Below, piece by piece: positions 1 through 12,331 of a stretch of DNA of 64,000 nucleotides; the stretch's first letter is position 1, and each line of letters opens with the position of its first letter. The notes under the pieces are model-generated. The model worked only from the letters and a program-made list of their open reading frames with translations. It was not told where the DNA came from and did not search any database. The position numbers and the translations under genes were made by a program. Source of the DNA: Lentinus brumalis (Eukaryota > Basidiomycota > Agaricomycetes > Polyporales > Polyporaceae); NCBI GenBank assembly GCA_001792895.1, contig MARA01000001.1, positions 744,001-808,000 on the forward strand, written 5' to 3'.

Positions 1-216
1 ATGGCACTCCCTATCCTGTGGGACTATTAACACAACCAGCTCTGTCGACGGTCAGCATAGCGGCCAAGCAAACAATAGCCCTCACACACCTCATTAAATG
101 ACGCACTTCTAGCATATAACTATCCTACGTGTATCCAACCAGTCAGTAAGTCCATCGTCCCTCGAACCTCATGCCTCCTTGACACGAGCACACCCCACAC
201 CCCACGCCGCACAGCC

Positions 217-2145
217 TCACGCCGCTACCTTCCGCGCATCCGACTCAACCTCGCATATCTCCTGCACGCCCTCCCGGAAGAACACAACGTTATACTCCAC
301 CAGCCCCCGCCGCGCCTGGAACACCCCCGTAGGGATGAGCGCAAGCAACGCCAGCTTCGGCGTGATCAGGTGGTACGTGAGCGTCGTGCCTGTACCCGCT
401 GCCGTCGGGGCAAGTGACGCCGCAGCGCACGGGTAGAACAGCGGCTTCGCGCCGCCGGCCGGGGCGTGTCCGTTGCCATTGCCGTGCGCGTTGTGGTCCG
501 ATGAATGCGCCGTAGATGACGTGGTGGAGTGGGAGGTGTGTGGCGGGCGCGGGAGAGAGGCCGAGGGGAGCGGCTGGTGCGTGACTTGTGGGGACTGGTG
601 TGCGGAAAGGGGGGCGGCGGTGGGCGAGGCGAGGGGGGCGGCGGTGGGCGAGGCGAGGGGGGACGCGAGACGAGAGTTGGAGTTGCTCACGGCCGTGGGT
701 GGCGGATGGGGCTCGGGAGATGCAGGCGCGGACGGGGGCGGAGAATCGGACGAGTCCACGGGGACTGTGCGCATTCGTGGAGGACTGGCTGATATTGATC
801 TGGCATGTAGCGTATTAGCACCACCCTGGAACATTACAGGGAGATTATGCACTTGTAGAGGGGCCCAAAGGCGTTCAGTGTCTGCAGATAGTCGCTGCAT
901 AAGTTGTGAACTGGAGGATCCACAGGCGACGCGTCCGTGGCGACGTATAACCTCGAGGATATGTCGAATAGGAACGCCTTGTTCGCTTGCGAATTCTGCA
1001 GCGAGGTCAATATACGCATACACGAGGATACAAGTTCAGTACGCACTGTGCAGAACACGTTGAGAAGATCCTCCAAATAAGGGAGCGAGTCGATCAGCTT
1101 GTGCAGCACACGCGAGAATGCATCGTGCAGTGAGTGGTCGTATATGGACGTCAGCTGGAAGTTGATGGGTATGGTCTCGTACTCGACGCCGGCGTAGCTG
1201 AGGTCTGAGAGTACCCGCGCCTGAATATGCCGGAAGTTCTCTGGAATGCGATGCGAGCATGGATGGCACATGAGGACTGCGCAGACAGGAGCTCGCGTAG
1301 GACCTACCGATCTTGTACTCATCTGTGAGCACATCCGCTTTGTGCACGAACACCTCGAGGTTCAGATTGGGATGCTCGTTATATGCGGTGATGACGAAGT
1401 CGACGAGCTTTTGTATAGGCTGCTGGTAGAGGTCCTGCGATGAACGACACGCTGTCAGCATGATTTCTTGCCGCTGACTGGCATCCTTGGCAGACTTCAG
1501 ACAGTATCTTTCGCCTGTAGGCGTGAGAAGGTACACTGGCCTCAGCCAGAAGTCCTCTCCATGAGCCCACACGGAGACTGTGAGATGAACAGGCGTCAAG
1601 GAACCGACATGGTCTCCAGCACGCTAGACGATGGGGGGTGTGGACGTGTCCCTGCCGGAGACTCACCTGAATGTCTATGACAAAAATCACGGTGGAAAAC
1701 TGGGCGAGGGGGGCGTCCAATGTCTCCAGGGTGACATCTCCAGGGTAATCCCATATCTCCAGAGGGATCACCGTGCTGAGAAGAGCAGCGAGATGTTGTC
1801 AAGGGGAGCGTGGACGACTTGTAGAAGTACAGACGCACTCGAAGAGGTGCCTGGTCGATTGTGTGGTAGTCTCGAGGTACAGGGTTTCCCGGGGGGATAG
1901 ACCGTCGAAGAGGACTTGCTGGATGGACGTCTTGCCGCTCCTGCATGATGCTCGTAAGCAGTCGTCCTCAACGTTGGTATCGGGGCATCGCACGGCGGGT
2001 TGCACGCGCACATGGCTGCTCTTCAGCGTACAGTTTGTGGCACGCACCTGCGCATCCCTAACAGGAGGATTTTCGTCCTCGCGACATCATCCGACTTCGC
2101 TCCGTTGGCTTGAGAAGGCTGTCCTGACGTTGTCGCTCGAGACAT
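217..2145 (-). CDS. GTR2: Rag-family GTPase, Gtr2/RagC type
   Basis: Small GTPase of the Gtr1-Gtr2 (RagA/B-RagC/D) heterodimer, which on the vacuole membrane signals amino-acid sufficiency to TORC1. Read on the minus strand, exon 1 (2145-2048) starts MSRATTSG and ends in KILLLGMR. A 107-nt intron then joins it to RSGKTSIQQVLF, giving the P-loop GMRRSGKTS. Later exons carry the G3 motif WDYPGD, FVIDIQ, and G4 as FVHKAD; HKxD is typical of RagC/Gtr2 rather than RagA/Gtr1. The C-terminal roadblock-like part includes KAFLFDISSRLYVATDASPVD and ends LVEYNVVFFREGVQEICE. The last intron (about 794-862) is inferred from the frame change and a gctaatac branch site. Odd: a Ser/Pro/Ala/His-rich insert of about 130 residues interrupts the C-terminal domain. 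It starts 254 bp from VTC4, divergently. The family call is secure; some internal splice sites are inferred. Confidence 0.88.
611..658. repeat. 24-bp perfect tandem duplication inside GTR2
   Basis: Two identical 24-bp units (611-634 and 635-658) lie in the low-complexity insert of GTR2. They encode two copies of an eight-residue unit, giving ASPLASPTAAPLASPTAAPL in the protein. The length is a multiple of three, so copy-number change would keep the frame. Confidence 0.9.
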
Positions 2146-2399
2146 GGCAAGCCAGCAGGCCAGAGATAACAGCTACCGAGACTGCACAGCGGTCGCCGTT
2201 GCCGTTGGCGGTGAGGAGGAGGTTGAGAACGAGCACGAGACCGGAACGCGTCCGAGACGCGCGCGAGAGGGCTGGGAACTGGGTGCAGCCGACGCACGTT
2301 CGTGCAGAAGCTCTTCCCCGTGGATGCATGTCCTGCAAGCCAATTTCCTCATAACCCTCGCTGATCACACTCCCGCCCCGACTCCCACCGTCCACCACC
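2146..2399. promoter_or_regulatory. Shared divergent promoter GTR2 / VTC4
   Basis: Only 254 bp separate the start codons of GTR2 (minus, 2145) and VTC4 (plus, 2400), so the two genes must share promoter sequence. Pyrimidine-rich sequence with a ccaccaccATG context precedes VTC4. I see no clear TATA box on either side. Confidence 0.6.
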
Positions 2400-5300
2400 A
2401 TGAAGTTCGGCCGCAAAATCAGCGTACGCACCCCGCTGCCCCTTTGTCCGCCCTGGCTCACACTCTCGCCTGCAGAACGACCTGTACAACGAATGGAGGC
2501 CCTTCTACCTCGACTACAACCTGCTCAAGCGCGAACTGAAGGTGCGTGTTACTGGCACACGACCACTAATTGTGCGCGCTGGAGCTGCCCCGCAGGCGCG
2601 GACGGTGTCTCGGAACTGGACGGATGAGGACGAGCAGGAGTTCACCCGGATGCTCGAGCGCGAGCTTGACAAGATCCACAATTTCCAGAAGACAAAGGTG
2701 CGCTATGCCTGCCGTGTCCGCTATCCTTCCTCTCATCGCCGGGCGCAAAGACGTTCGAACTGTCGCGGCGTATCAACGATGCGGAGAAGGCGGTCAAGCG
2801 CCTAGTCACCTCCGCCGAGTTCGCCAACGGACACGGACAGCATCAGACGGAGCCCAGCGCGACCGATAGCGAAGCTCAGCAGCGGCGGGATGCAGTCACG
2901 CAGGACGCCGGCTCCGACGACGATGACGATTTGGACGACGAGGACGACGACGCGCTCTCTGTCGATGCTCTGGAGGACCAGTTCATGCTACTCGAGGAGG
3001 AGGTTGCCACGCTCGTAGCCGATGTCCATGACCTGGCGCTGTACACGAAGCTGAATATCACTGGATTCATGAAGATATTGAAGGTGGGTCCGACGGCGCC
3101 GGTGCTTCCCTGTAACCGCCGAGCCGAAGCTGATACGAAGGATGCGCGTCGACCCGGTATAGAAACACGATGTACGCTGCACGTCCCTCGCTCTCATCCG
3201 TCCCCATCTCATATCTCCTCGCTCAGAAACAAACAAACCGTCCTTTGAAGCCCACATTCATTCAAGACTTCCTCGAGAAGCGCCCTTTCTACAAGTACAA
3301 CTGGGACAGTCTCATCGTCAAGCTCTCCAGGTTATATGACCTTGTGCGCACCCGCGGCCACCCTGTTCAAGGCGACGCCAGTGCTGGAGGCAACCAGAGC
3401 GCGTTTGTGCGCCAGACGACAAAGTACTGGGTGCGCATCAATAGTGACGTCATGTTATATCGACCGGCGCACTGAAACATCAAATATGGCAGGTACATCC
3501 AGATAACTTGGTACACCTTAAGCTCGCTATTTTGCGGCATCTACCGGTGCTCGTCTTCAATCCTGACAAGGAATTCGATCCTAAGGACGCGGGTATGTCT
3601 GTCTCGTTGCAATTGAGCTCGTGCTGTTCGAGTTGATGGCTGACTTTGTCACAGCAATTTCGTCGGTGTATTTCGACAACGAGGACCTCGAGCTGTACCT
3701 GGGCCGGCTGGAGAAGACGGAGGGAGCAGAGGCCATCCGTCTGAGGTGGTATGGAGATATGAACCAGAAAACCGTACGTCCGCAATATTGTTTAATTGCT
3801 GCACGCCGGTCGTGCGGTCGCCGCGACCGCGCAGATGAACACCCTTCGCCTGGCGGCATGACTTCTCTGCAGCGACACATGACTGTATTCGGTGTTGCTG
3901 ACCAGCATCGCAGATTTTCGTCGAGCGTAAGACCCACCGCGAGGACTGGACTGGCGAGAAGTCGGTAAAGGCGCGTTTTCCTATCAAGGAGCACCTCGTC
4001 AATGCCTTCCTGCGCGGCGAGTACACGATGGACGCCGAGTTCCAGGAGCTTGTCAAGAAGGGCAAGAAGTCGCAGCAGGAGGTCGACGGGATGATCCAGC
4101 TCGCCAACGAGGTCCAGTACAGTATACTCACGAAGAAGCTTGTCCCGGTGATGCGCACGTTCTACAACCGCACGGCGTTCCAGCTTCCTGGCGACGCGCG
4201 CGTGCGTATATCGCTTGACACGGAGCTCACCATGATCCGCGAGGACAACTGGGATGGGAAGACTCGTTCTGGCGACAACTGGCGACGTATGGACATCGGT
4301 ATCGACTATCCATTCGAGCAGCTCCCGCCTGAGGACAAGGAGTTGTTCAAGTGAGCCAGAGTAGTGTCTCTCGTTTGAAGGCTTCCTGACCCAAAACGCG
4401 TTTCAGGTACGGCGTGCTGGAGGTGAAATTGCAGACGCAGTACGGGCAGGAGCCGCCACAATGGGTTACGGAGCTTGTGTCGTCCCACCTTGTGGAGGCT
4501 GTCCCGAAGGTGCGTGCTCGCCTATCCGCGGCGGACTCATGTACTTGACGTCCCTACAGTTCAGCAAGTTCATCCATGGCTGCGCCACGCTTATGCCGAA
4601 CCGCGTCGACCTCGTGCCCTTCTGGCTTCCGCAGAGTATGTTGCGCGTAAGCCACGCTGTAGAGTCGACAGCTAACGCAGGACGATCCTATAGTGGAGGT
4701 TGACATCCTGAAGCCGGACACAGGCGTCGTGACCATCGAGCGTCCTCTGCACTCTTCTTCCAAGGGCACTTCGTCTCGGGCTGGCACGTCAGGACAGACG
4801 ACTCCGGAGCGCGTGCAGTACACAGAACCTGTTTCGGAAGGGGAGGACGATGAGGTGATGGACCTTGCTCCCGGTAAGTTTGTTGACCGTGCAGAGCTAC
4901 AACGTACTCACATGCGCACAGCCAAGGATGAGGACAAGCGCACTGGGCTGTCTGGGCAAGACTTCGCCGCAGCTGTGGCGATCCGGGAGAAAAATCTCAA
5001 GGAGCGGGAGCAGGAGACCCAACGGCCGAAGCCGGTCACGCACGACGCAGACGTCGAGTCCGATGCGGAGGAGACTACTCCGTTCTTGAAGCGCGGCCGC
5101 GACACGGAACGTAATACCCATGTTACGAGCACAATCGCATCCGCGCTGGAGAACACTGCACAGGTCCGCGCGATGTCCATCGACCCGCTTGCGCCCTCGT
5201 CTGCCTTCGACGAGACACTCCGGGACCGCCTTCGTGAGGATGCGGAGCGGCGGAACGGCGAAGAGGCGGTGGACGACGATGACGACGATGAGGGAGATGA

Positions 5301-5802
5301 GGAGAACGGTCGACCGAGAGCTGCGAGCAGAGGCGAGGGCAGTTCGCGGGGAGATGAGCGGCTGCTGGAGAGGCACTGGACCGCGCCGACCGGGAAGAGG
5401 ATAGCGGTGCCCGTTCGCATCGAGCCCAAGGTGTACTTTGCCGCCGAGCGGACGTTCTTCGTGAGTGCTCTCTCGTACCACCCCCTCCTCCGCTTCGCAC
5501 GACTGACAACCGCAACGCAGAAATGGCTGCACTTTGGCATCTACATCGGCACGATCGCGACGACGCTGCTCAACTTCATCCCGCCGGAGGACACGATCGG
5601 GCTGATCAGCGCGTGGTGCTTCACCGGGGTCGCGCTTGTCGCCATCGCGTACTCTGCGATCGTCTTCGTCTACCGCTCGTGGCACTTGCGCAATCGCCGG
5701 GCGGAAGGGATGTACTACGACAAGTATGGGCCGACGGTGCTGTCGATGTTCTTGTTCGGGGCCCTCGCGACCAATATTGCGCTGCGGATACGCGAGATGT
5801 GA
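2400..5802 (+). CDS. VTC4: Vacuolar transporter chaperone 4, polyphosphate polymerase
   Basis: Catalytic subunit of the VTC complex, which makes polyphosphate from ATP at the vacuole membrane. Order: N-terminal SPX domain (MKFGRKIS, then [29 protein letters not shown] plus KHD plus [11 protein letters not shown]); an acidic loop; the tunnel polymerase domain; a disordered acidic linker; and three C-terminal membrane segments ([17 protein letters not shown] onward, DUF202 type). The polymerase residues expected in yeast Vtc4 are present with the right spacing: IRLRWYG (two Arg), VERKTH (Lys), SVKARF (Lys), TMIRED, VLEVKLQ and PKFSKFIHG. This argues for VTC4 rather than the inactive VTC2/3. There are about a dozen exons, including a 9-nt one at 3163-3171. 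Introns 4874-4921 and 5461-5520 are clear. The start has a ccaccATG context. Confidence 0.92.
3163..3171 (+). other. VTC4: 9-nt microexon of VTC4 (K-H-D of the SPX domain)
   Basis: AAACACGAT lies between an intron at 3084-3162 (gtgggt...tatag, with a CTGAT branch site) and an intron at 3172-3226 (gtacgc...gctcag). Including it gives [17 protein letters not shown], the standard SPX KKHDK signature that binds inositol pyrophosphate. Skipping it keeps the frame but removes the signature. Confidence 0.85.
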
Positions 5803-6488
5803 GTTGTGCTGGTGAGATATGGAGGGTTGGTGTGACGGAGCTTCGGTGATGGACTCGTAGCAGTGGATGTTTTGCGTTGGATCGATTGTTATATCTTCGT
5901 TATCTTCGTCCATGTGCGGTTACCGTCCCAGACCATCCCATCCTTGGGTGCGATATACTGTCAAAGCACTTAAGTACTGTCTCAGTGCGTGAGCGGCGGC
6001 GTGGGTTGTAAAGGCCTGATCAGTACATGTACAGTACTCGTACAGCAGTCTCCACTGATTATCATGCTTGAACGGATGAAACAAATTTAAACGGGACCTT
6101 CAGTCTCAAACTGGGTAGCTTCTCTTCACTACGGCCTACCGCTCTACGACGCATGCTACTACAGTGTGCGCAAGTGGGTTGGGCACGCACGTAGTTCGAA
6201 TGTACTGAACTTTGCTGTATGTCCGAGCAAGGTTGAAGGTGTGACTATGTGTGTGTGTGTGATAAAGTCTGAGGCCTGAGGACTTCCTTCGCATGTCATC
6301 TCAAGTATACGCCTTTGTCCTTAAAAGAGTGAGTATCACTTCGTTACTACAGCGAGACTTGGCAGATATAGCGATATAATTGAACATGCGTGCGTATGGC
6401 TACACAAAAACTCGAAGACAACGTGGACAGCGATAGGAGATCAGCATCACGACTTGCAATAAGTAAAGTCAAGTTCCTATACGTCTTC
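5803..6488. other. Intergenic, no gene seen
   Basis: Convergent 3' ends of VTC4 and the AhpC/TSA-like gene. It holds only a short (GT)n run at about 6249-6261 and no open frame of note. Confidence 0.6.
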
Positions 6489-9400
6489 TTATACTCTCAT
6501 GTCCATCCCGGTCAGATACCCGTCCTCCCCTCGACCGTACTCGTCTGAGCGTGCCATAGGTTTCCCACCGCTCCACTCGTAATCGACGTCGTGCCGAGCG
6601 ACATGAACCACGCCTCTGGCATGGTCCTGGTGGCCTTTACGGTCATGTTGCTCGCGGTGCTCATGAGGTTCATGGTCATGCATGTCCGGATTCGAGACAT
6701 GCAAGCCCCTCCTACCTTGCCTCTTCCTCGCTCCGTCCTTTCCATGTGACCTCTCGCGCTGACGAGTCGGGGGCGGCGGTGTCTCCTTCTCGACAGTCGA
6801 CACCCAGCTCCCGTTCGCGCTCGCGCTGCCGCTTCCGGTGTCGCTGTTGTATGCGAGTTCGGGCTCGTATATCTCAGGCCCGTTGTCCGCTGGCGCGCCG
6901 AACCCACGACGCTTCTCCTTCCTGGCGCGCATGCGGGCCAAGCTGCGCCGGCGCTCCTCCATCCAAGCGTCCTCCTCGGCGACGCTGACGCCTTCCTGGG
7001 CACCGACTGAGGAGATCGCCCGGTGGTAGCCAGCGGCGCGGAGGACCTCGCGTATGGGGGCATGCGACCGTGTCGTCGTCATACGGTGTGCATAGGAGCA
7101 ATTGAAGCTGTCCAAACATGAGCTAATCTTCCACGAGTGCTACTGCTCTACTCACCCTGGCCCAATGACGAACTCGCCGCCAAGCTGCGTCGCGTCTCCG
7201 CCTCTCTCCCAGACGGGCATACCAACGCAAAGCGCGTTCCGGACAACCATGGCGATGCCGCTTATGACCCCGTGTCGAACGTACTCTCCTTTCTCCGAGT
7301 CGGGTCCGGGATCGTTCGACCGCAGAGTCATCCCCAGAGCAGCGTACAATCGTAGACTCGGGTCAGTATACATCGCGATTGGCGTGCGGAATATGTCTGC
7401 AAGGCGTCAACACAACAAGCCAGGGTGACGGCGCAACAGCTACTCACGGCGGTACGACTTGATCATGTTTGGAGAACCATTGCCAATGATAACGAAGTCG
7501 ATGCCAGCGCGCTTGAGTGCCTCGAAATCCACGGTCCGCGAAATCGAGTACATATAGTCCTGGCACATCGCACACCTGCATGCGGACCGGTGAGAAGACA
7601 TTTCACGATCAGCTGAAGACCCAACGCACCAGAAGTGACGGATGAAGACGACGATGGTTTTCCTGTCCTTGAAGAGGTCGCCGAACGGCACCCTGATCCC
7701 GTTCTGCGCGACGACCGTGAATGCAGCTGCCGTCTGTATCTGATCCTTCGTAAGCCCTGCATGCTCGTCGAATGTCACTACGGACGGTTCCTCTCGTTCA
7801 CGATGTTGTCTCCGTGTAGCATTGGTCGACCGTGTCCTGGGCTTCGCTTCCGACTCCGACATGCCGCGACTGCTGCGAGCCCTGCGAGCCGGCTTCGCCG
7901 GTGCACGATATGGGTACGAGAACGTCGTAGACGGAGTGTCATGCAACGGGTGAGGTGTAGACTCAACAGACGCGGCATATGGAGGAGACGCAGTGCTCTC
8001 GACGCTCATTGCAGCGCTCTTGTTGTACTCGTCTGTGGCTGTTCTACCATGCTCGCGCTCCCGTTCACGTTCCTCGAGGTCAACGGACGACGGCTGAGAA
8101 GGGAACGCGCGCGCTTGCACATGGCCATGGCCGTTGTACGAGGATGGCGGAGGCAGTGGCGGTTGAGGGCGACTTGCAACTTGCTGGGCGGTTGGATTCG
8201 AAGCAGGCACTGGAGGAGACTGAGCTCGGAATGGAGGCGGGGACTGAGCGCGTGTGATGACAACTGCGGGCTGAGGAGACTGAGTGCGTGCAGGCGTTGG
8301 AACAGTGGGCTGAGTGCGCACGACCGAGACGACTTGGGGAGACTGTGCGCGGGAAGGTGGGTATTGCTGAGTTGGGGAAGATTGTGGGCGAAAAGGCAGC
8401 TGCGTGTGCTGCACGGATTGTGTTGGCCCTTGTCCTTGACCCGAACGACGCTGCCGTGCAGAGCTGTAGGGAGTCGTCGGCTGAGGGAGCTTCGTCCGTG
8501 AACGACTGGCAGGAACTGATGTCTGGGCCGGTGGTGGCGACTCTGGCGGCGGCGGCGGTGGTGGCAGAGGGGGCCGGACTTGGGCAACAGGTAGGTATGA
8601 TGCGGACCCGCGTTCCTGGCGATCTTCCGAAGACCGACGTTCATCGCTCCTTCTCGGTCGGCTCTCATGTGGGGTGCGCGGCCGTGAGGGCTCAGGAGCA
8701 GGCTCCGGGGAGAAAGCGCGGGGCCGATCTTCAAGATGTACAGGAGACTTCGCGCGCAGGGCGGGTGGCTGTGACGGCGGAGGGAGAGGCGGCTGAGGCA
8801 GCGGCGTTGGAAAATCGGCGTCCATTCGTCGAGGCGGCGACAGCGGGAGCGGTGCAGGATTGGGCGGGCCAAACTCGTCTCGGGGTGGGGGCGGGAGCGG
8901 CGAGGGCTCGCGACGCGGGGCTGGTGGAGAGGGACCGCGTTGACGTGGTGGAGGCGGCGGGGGCGGTGTAGATACTCGACGGGGCCCGATATCCGGGCGT
9001 ACAGGCGGATGCGAGACCGAAAATACAGGAACATTTATGTGGGGTGCGACGGGAGCAGGTGAAACGAGCGGGGCTGGAACAGGCGGCGGCGGAATTGACA
9101 TAACCGTAGCAGCTGACGTTGGCCGCGAGAGCAGTGAATGCGCCAACAGCGGTGGCGACGGAGAAGGGTGTTCCTGTTCGTAAACTAGTGATGCTTCGAA
9201 GTGAGAGGACCTCATAAGAACGACTTCATCCATCTCCATCTCCATCTCAGAAGCCCGACCAGCGTTGATGGGCGTCAGTGGGCGCGCGAAGGTGGTATGG
9301 GCGGTGGCCTCTGGCGCATGTTCCTCGATGCTTGAGACCCTTGTAGGTGCGAGCTGTGTCTCGCGTCGCTGGCCATACTCTGCGGAAGATGCGGAAGTAG

Positions 9401-11126
9401 GCACGCGCGATGATCTGGAGCTACCCTCCCTCGGAGGTGTGGGAAGTCGTGCATCTTTGCGGATGGGAGGAAGCGGGGAATCCTTCGGAGGCAGAGGCGT
9501 CAAGTCCAGCGCCTGAGCAAGTGTCTGAGGGGCAAGATGGGACACCGGACAGGGCTGAGGTTGTTGGACGTCAGGTTCAGGCTGGGAATGAGCCGGGTAC
9601 GACGGAGCAGGGCCGCCAAACTCGTCTCCATCAGGATAGGCGACTAGCGTGCTGGCCATGCTCACATTCTCGTTAAGGAAGGCGGGAGATGCAGACGGGC
9701 CGAAGCTCACGTTCGGCAGAGGAGTGACACCAAGACTGACATGGCTCAGACTCTTGCGATGAGACATCTTCGACCTCTTGTTCTCCGTGGACTCGGCACT
9801 AGCACCCGACGCGCGCAGGACTTCTGGCACGGCGCTGTTCCGAGCTGTAGTTGTGTTATCCTCCGATGTATCGGCCTGACCAGAAGTATGAGATGAAGGG
9901 CCAAACATCGAGTCGCGCACCGCCGGTAGCCTCCTTGACCTCGTAGGGGGAGATGGATCGGAGACCTTGCGCACGCGTGCGAGGAAGGATGATCTACGCA
10001 GTCGATGGGTGATGCTGTCCTTGCGGTCCCTGGAGCCAAACCCACTGCGGCGCCGGCTGATATGTTCTTGCTCTTGCTCGGGCTCGGGCTCGGATTCAAC
10101 GAGCGGCTGGTGTGGGCGAGGTGGCGGCACTGGGAGAGGAGGGGGCGAATCAGGCTCAGACTTGCCGAGCAACGTAGGGAAGTCGGAAGTCCTAATCCTG
10201 GAAAGCTCACGTTCGACTCGACCGCCCGTATCCAGGGCTGCGTGCTCAGCATCGCTCTCCACAGTGACATGCTTCGGTGGTGGTGGTGGAATGTCCGACA
10301 ACACCGAGTCTGAGCGATCAGTCAATGTATCGTCGGGAGTCATGGGCGGGGTCACAGGCCCCGAGTGTACCGACAACTGCAGGTGGGAGTGGCAGTGAGA
10401 GTCGACTGTGGATGAGGGGTGGGGCGCGTGCGCCTGGCCGTAGACATGTCCATGGGATTGACGGTCATCATACACGTACTGGTTCTGTGATGAATGGAAG
10501 GTCTGATTGGGATGGTGAGAGCTCTCCACTCTTGAATCCTCCTGCGTGGCTGGGCGGTCGGGCTCGTCCGCCGGAGGAGGGACCTGGGGCAGAGCGTGCG
10601 GAAAAAATGACAGCGTCTGGGAGCGCCTGCGATAGTGATACTGCCGCTCCGTCAGCTTCTCTGAACGATGGTGATCCTGATTGTGATGAAGGTGATTGTG
10701 GGACTGCGTGGACGCCAGGTCCGCATCGGAGAAATAAGACTTCGAGTCTCTTGCAGGGCGCGTCCTGGCGCGTGGTGGGCGTGGTGGTCGCGTGTTCTCT
10801 GAGTGGTAGCCGTCCCTAAACTGTTCGAAGGCCTCCGTGCTCCGAGAGGCATGGACGAATGCTCGGGGAGGTGGAGTAACATCTGCAGGAAGACGTGAAC
10901 CGAACCGCTCGCTCTCCCCGGTTGATGGAGGAGAAGGAGCCAGGGAAGAATTCGAATGGTTCAGAAGCGCATGGCTGTGCGACGAGTGGGCGCGCTCGCG
11001 CAGGATCTGAAGAGGCGCAAACGGGTCAGAAGGATCAGGGAGGGGGTACCTGGCGGAGTAGGGGAATGCAGGGGGAGGTTTGCGCTTGATCCTGGTGGCT
11101 GAGCGGCCGTTCGGGACAGCAGCCAT
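6489..11126 (-). CDS. AhpC/TSA-like thioredoxin-fold protein with giant disordered N-terminus
   Basis: Four exons (11126-7630, 7575-7448, 7396-7156, 7107-6489) sum to exactly 1,495 codons including stop. The first roughly 1,080 residues are disordered and rich in Pro, Ser, Arg and Glu, with many poly-Pro runs (for example PPPPPPPRQRG) suited to SH3 or profilin binding. Around residue 1,100 a thioredoxin-fold domain of the AhpC/TSA antioxidant type (PRXL2-like) starts: TAAAFTVVAQNGIRVPFGDL, then VVFIRHFW joined across the first intron to CAMCQDYM, a CxxC redox pair. IDFVIIGNGSPNMIKSYR and FRTPIAMYTDPSLRLYAALG follow. The last exon has CSYAHRMTTTRSHAPIREVL, as in basidiomycete relatives, then a charged His-rich tail. 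Function is presumably redox-dependent; the partner is unknown. Confidence 0.82.
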
Positions 11127-12331
11127 TGCGACGAGTGCGATTCACCCTACCACAGGCAGTCGTATAGTGGCGGAGAGCGGGAGCGTACGGTAGAGCCTGG
11201 AGCACGCATGAGCAGCTCTTATGTAAATGGGCCCTGCTCATGGTAACGGTGCGGACGGGAGACGAGCAGCTCCGCCATGGACCCCACGCACGTATTGGCA
11301 CCTTGCAACGCCCCTTCCGCGTTTTACCCTTCATTACTTGCTTCGGAAAGCTCTCCGCCCAGTTCACCGATACCGGGCTTCGCAGGTGATCTCGGCAGAA
11401 CTCAGTCAAGTCAATCTGACGGTCGTGGACCTCGCGATCTCGGAAGAAGACGGAGCGGTAAGTCAGAGTGTGAATCTTCCGGTGAAGCGTTCAAGCAATG
11501 CCTGTACAGCCAGAGAAAGTGTGTGGTCAGCCATGAGGACGAGTTAACTATTGGGCGAGCTGTGGGAACTTGCGCTCAAGCACAACACGTTGGGTCGCGC
11601 CAGCACGAACCCGACGTTCAAGCCCCAATGTACTACTTACTCCGTGTAAGCAACCAACACCCTCGCGGAGTTATGTCCTAGCTAAGCCGTGCAAACAGAG
11701 TTTTGCGGACTGGGCACTGTGAGACCCGGGACAGCCTACATAGTCTCGCAAACCAGCCTCTAGTTCTGTAGCGGAAGACAGTCGTGCTTTCATAAGTGCA
11801 GATATCTTGTCCGGTGCGCTATTCGGAAGATGCGCTGCTCGTGATTGTAAGATTGCACAACACTTACCATACATATAATCATGAAATCGCGCACCGAGGA
11901 GAGAACGCGAACCAGCTCGGATGTGGTCCGTAAAACTCAAGATCGGCCAGAGTAGCGCGATTACGATCACAGAGCTAGTGTGTGACGTGGATCGGAGACT
12001 ATAGCTGAAAGAACGACAGTCATATCTTCCGCTGAACCAGAGGCTGAGTTGCGAGTCTAACTATAGCGTCCACAGGTCTTCGGAGAGGCATTCCTGAAGT
12101 ATTGCAACCTGTGGTGCCACGAGTGTCACCACCGGTCCCAATCCAACTTCTGTCTCGTAGCTTTGACGAGGCGAGCATATGGACAACCAAGATGATGAGT
12201 CTGAGGAGGAGCAGGAGGATGATATGGTTGTGGTCGGAAGTTCGGAGCAGAGTGCCTGGCGCTTGGAATATAGACGTCACGCGTACGAATTCCCCCAGTT
12301 TCCCCAAGCACGTTGCTTGTCTTCCACCACC
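11127..12331. other. Divergent intergenic region with one unrecognised ORF
   Basis: Lies between the AhpC/TSA-like gene and the AVT transporter. An open frame at 11277-11681 (plus, 134 codons) starts in a good context (ccgccATGG). It resembles no family I know and contains splice-like gtgatc and ag sites, so I do not call it a gene. An in-frame ATG at 12179 precedes the chosen AVT start. Confidence 0.4.

Noticed and set aside
4897..5913. Long open frame on the minus strand (338 codons)
   Set aside because: It is antisense to VTC4 coding exons. GC-rich codon use opens the reverse frame; composition is Arg/Pro-rich with no motif.
7635..9034. Several long frames on both strands inside the AhpC/TSA-like gene
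   Set aside because: All are shadows of the Pro/Ser/Arg-rich exon; the four-exon model sums to a whole number of codons and explains the region.
12180..12300. Minus-strand frame with GGIRTRD, which often marks the antisense of a tRNA
   Set aside because: The implied plus-strand T-loop reads GTACGAATT rather than GTTCGAATC, and I could not pair the acceptor, D or T stems, so no tRNA is called.
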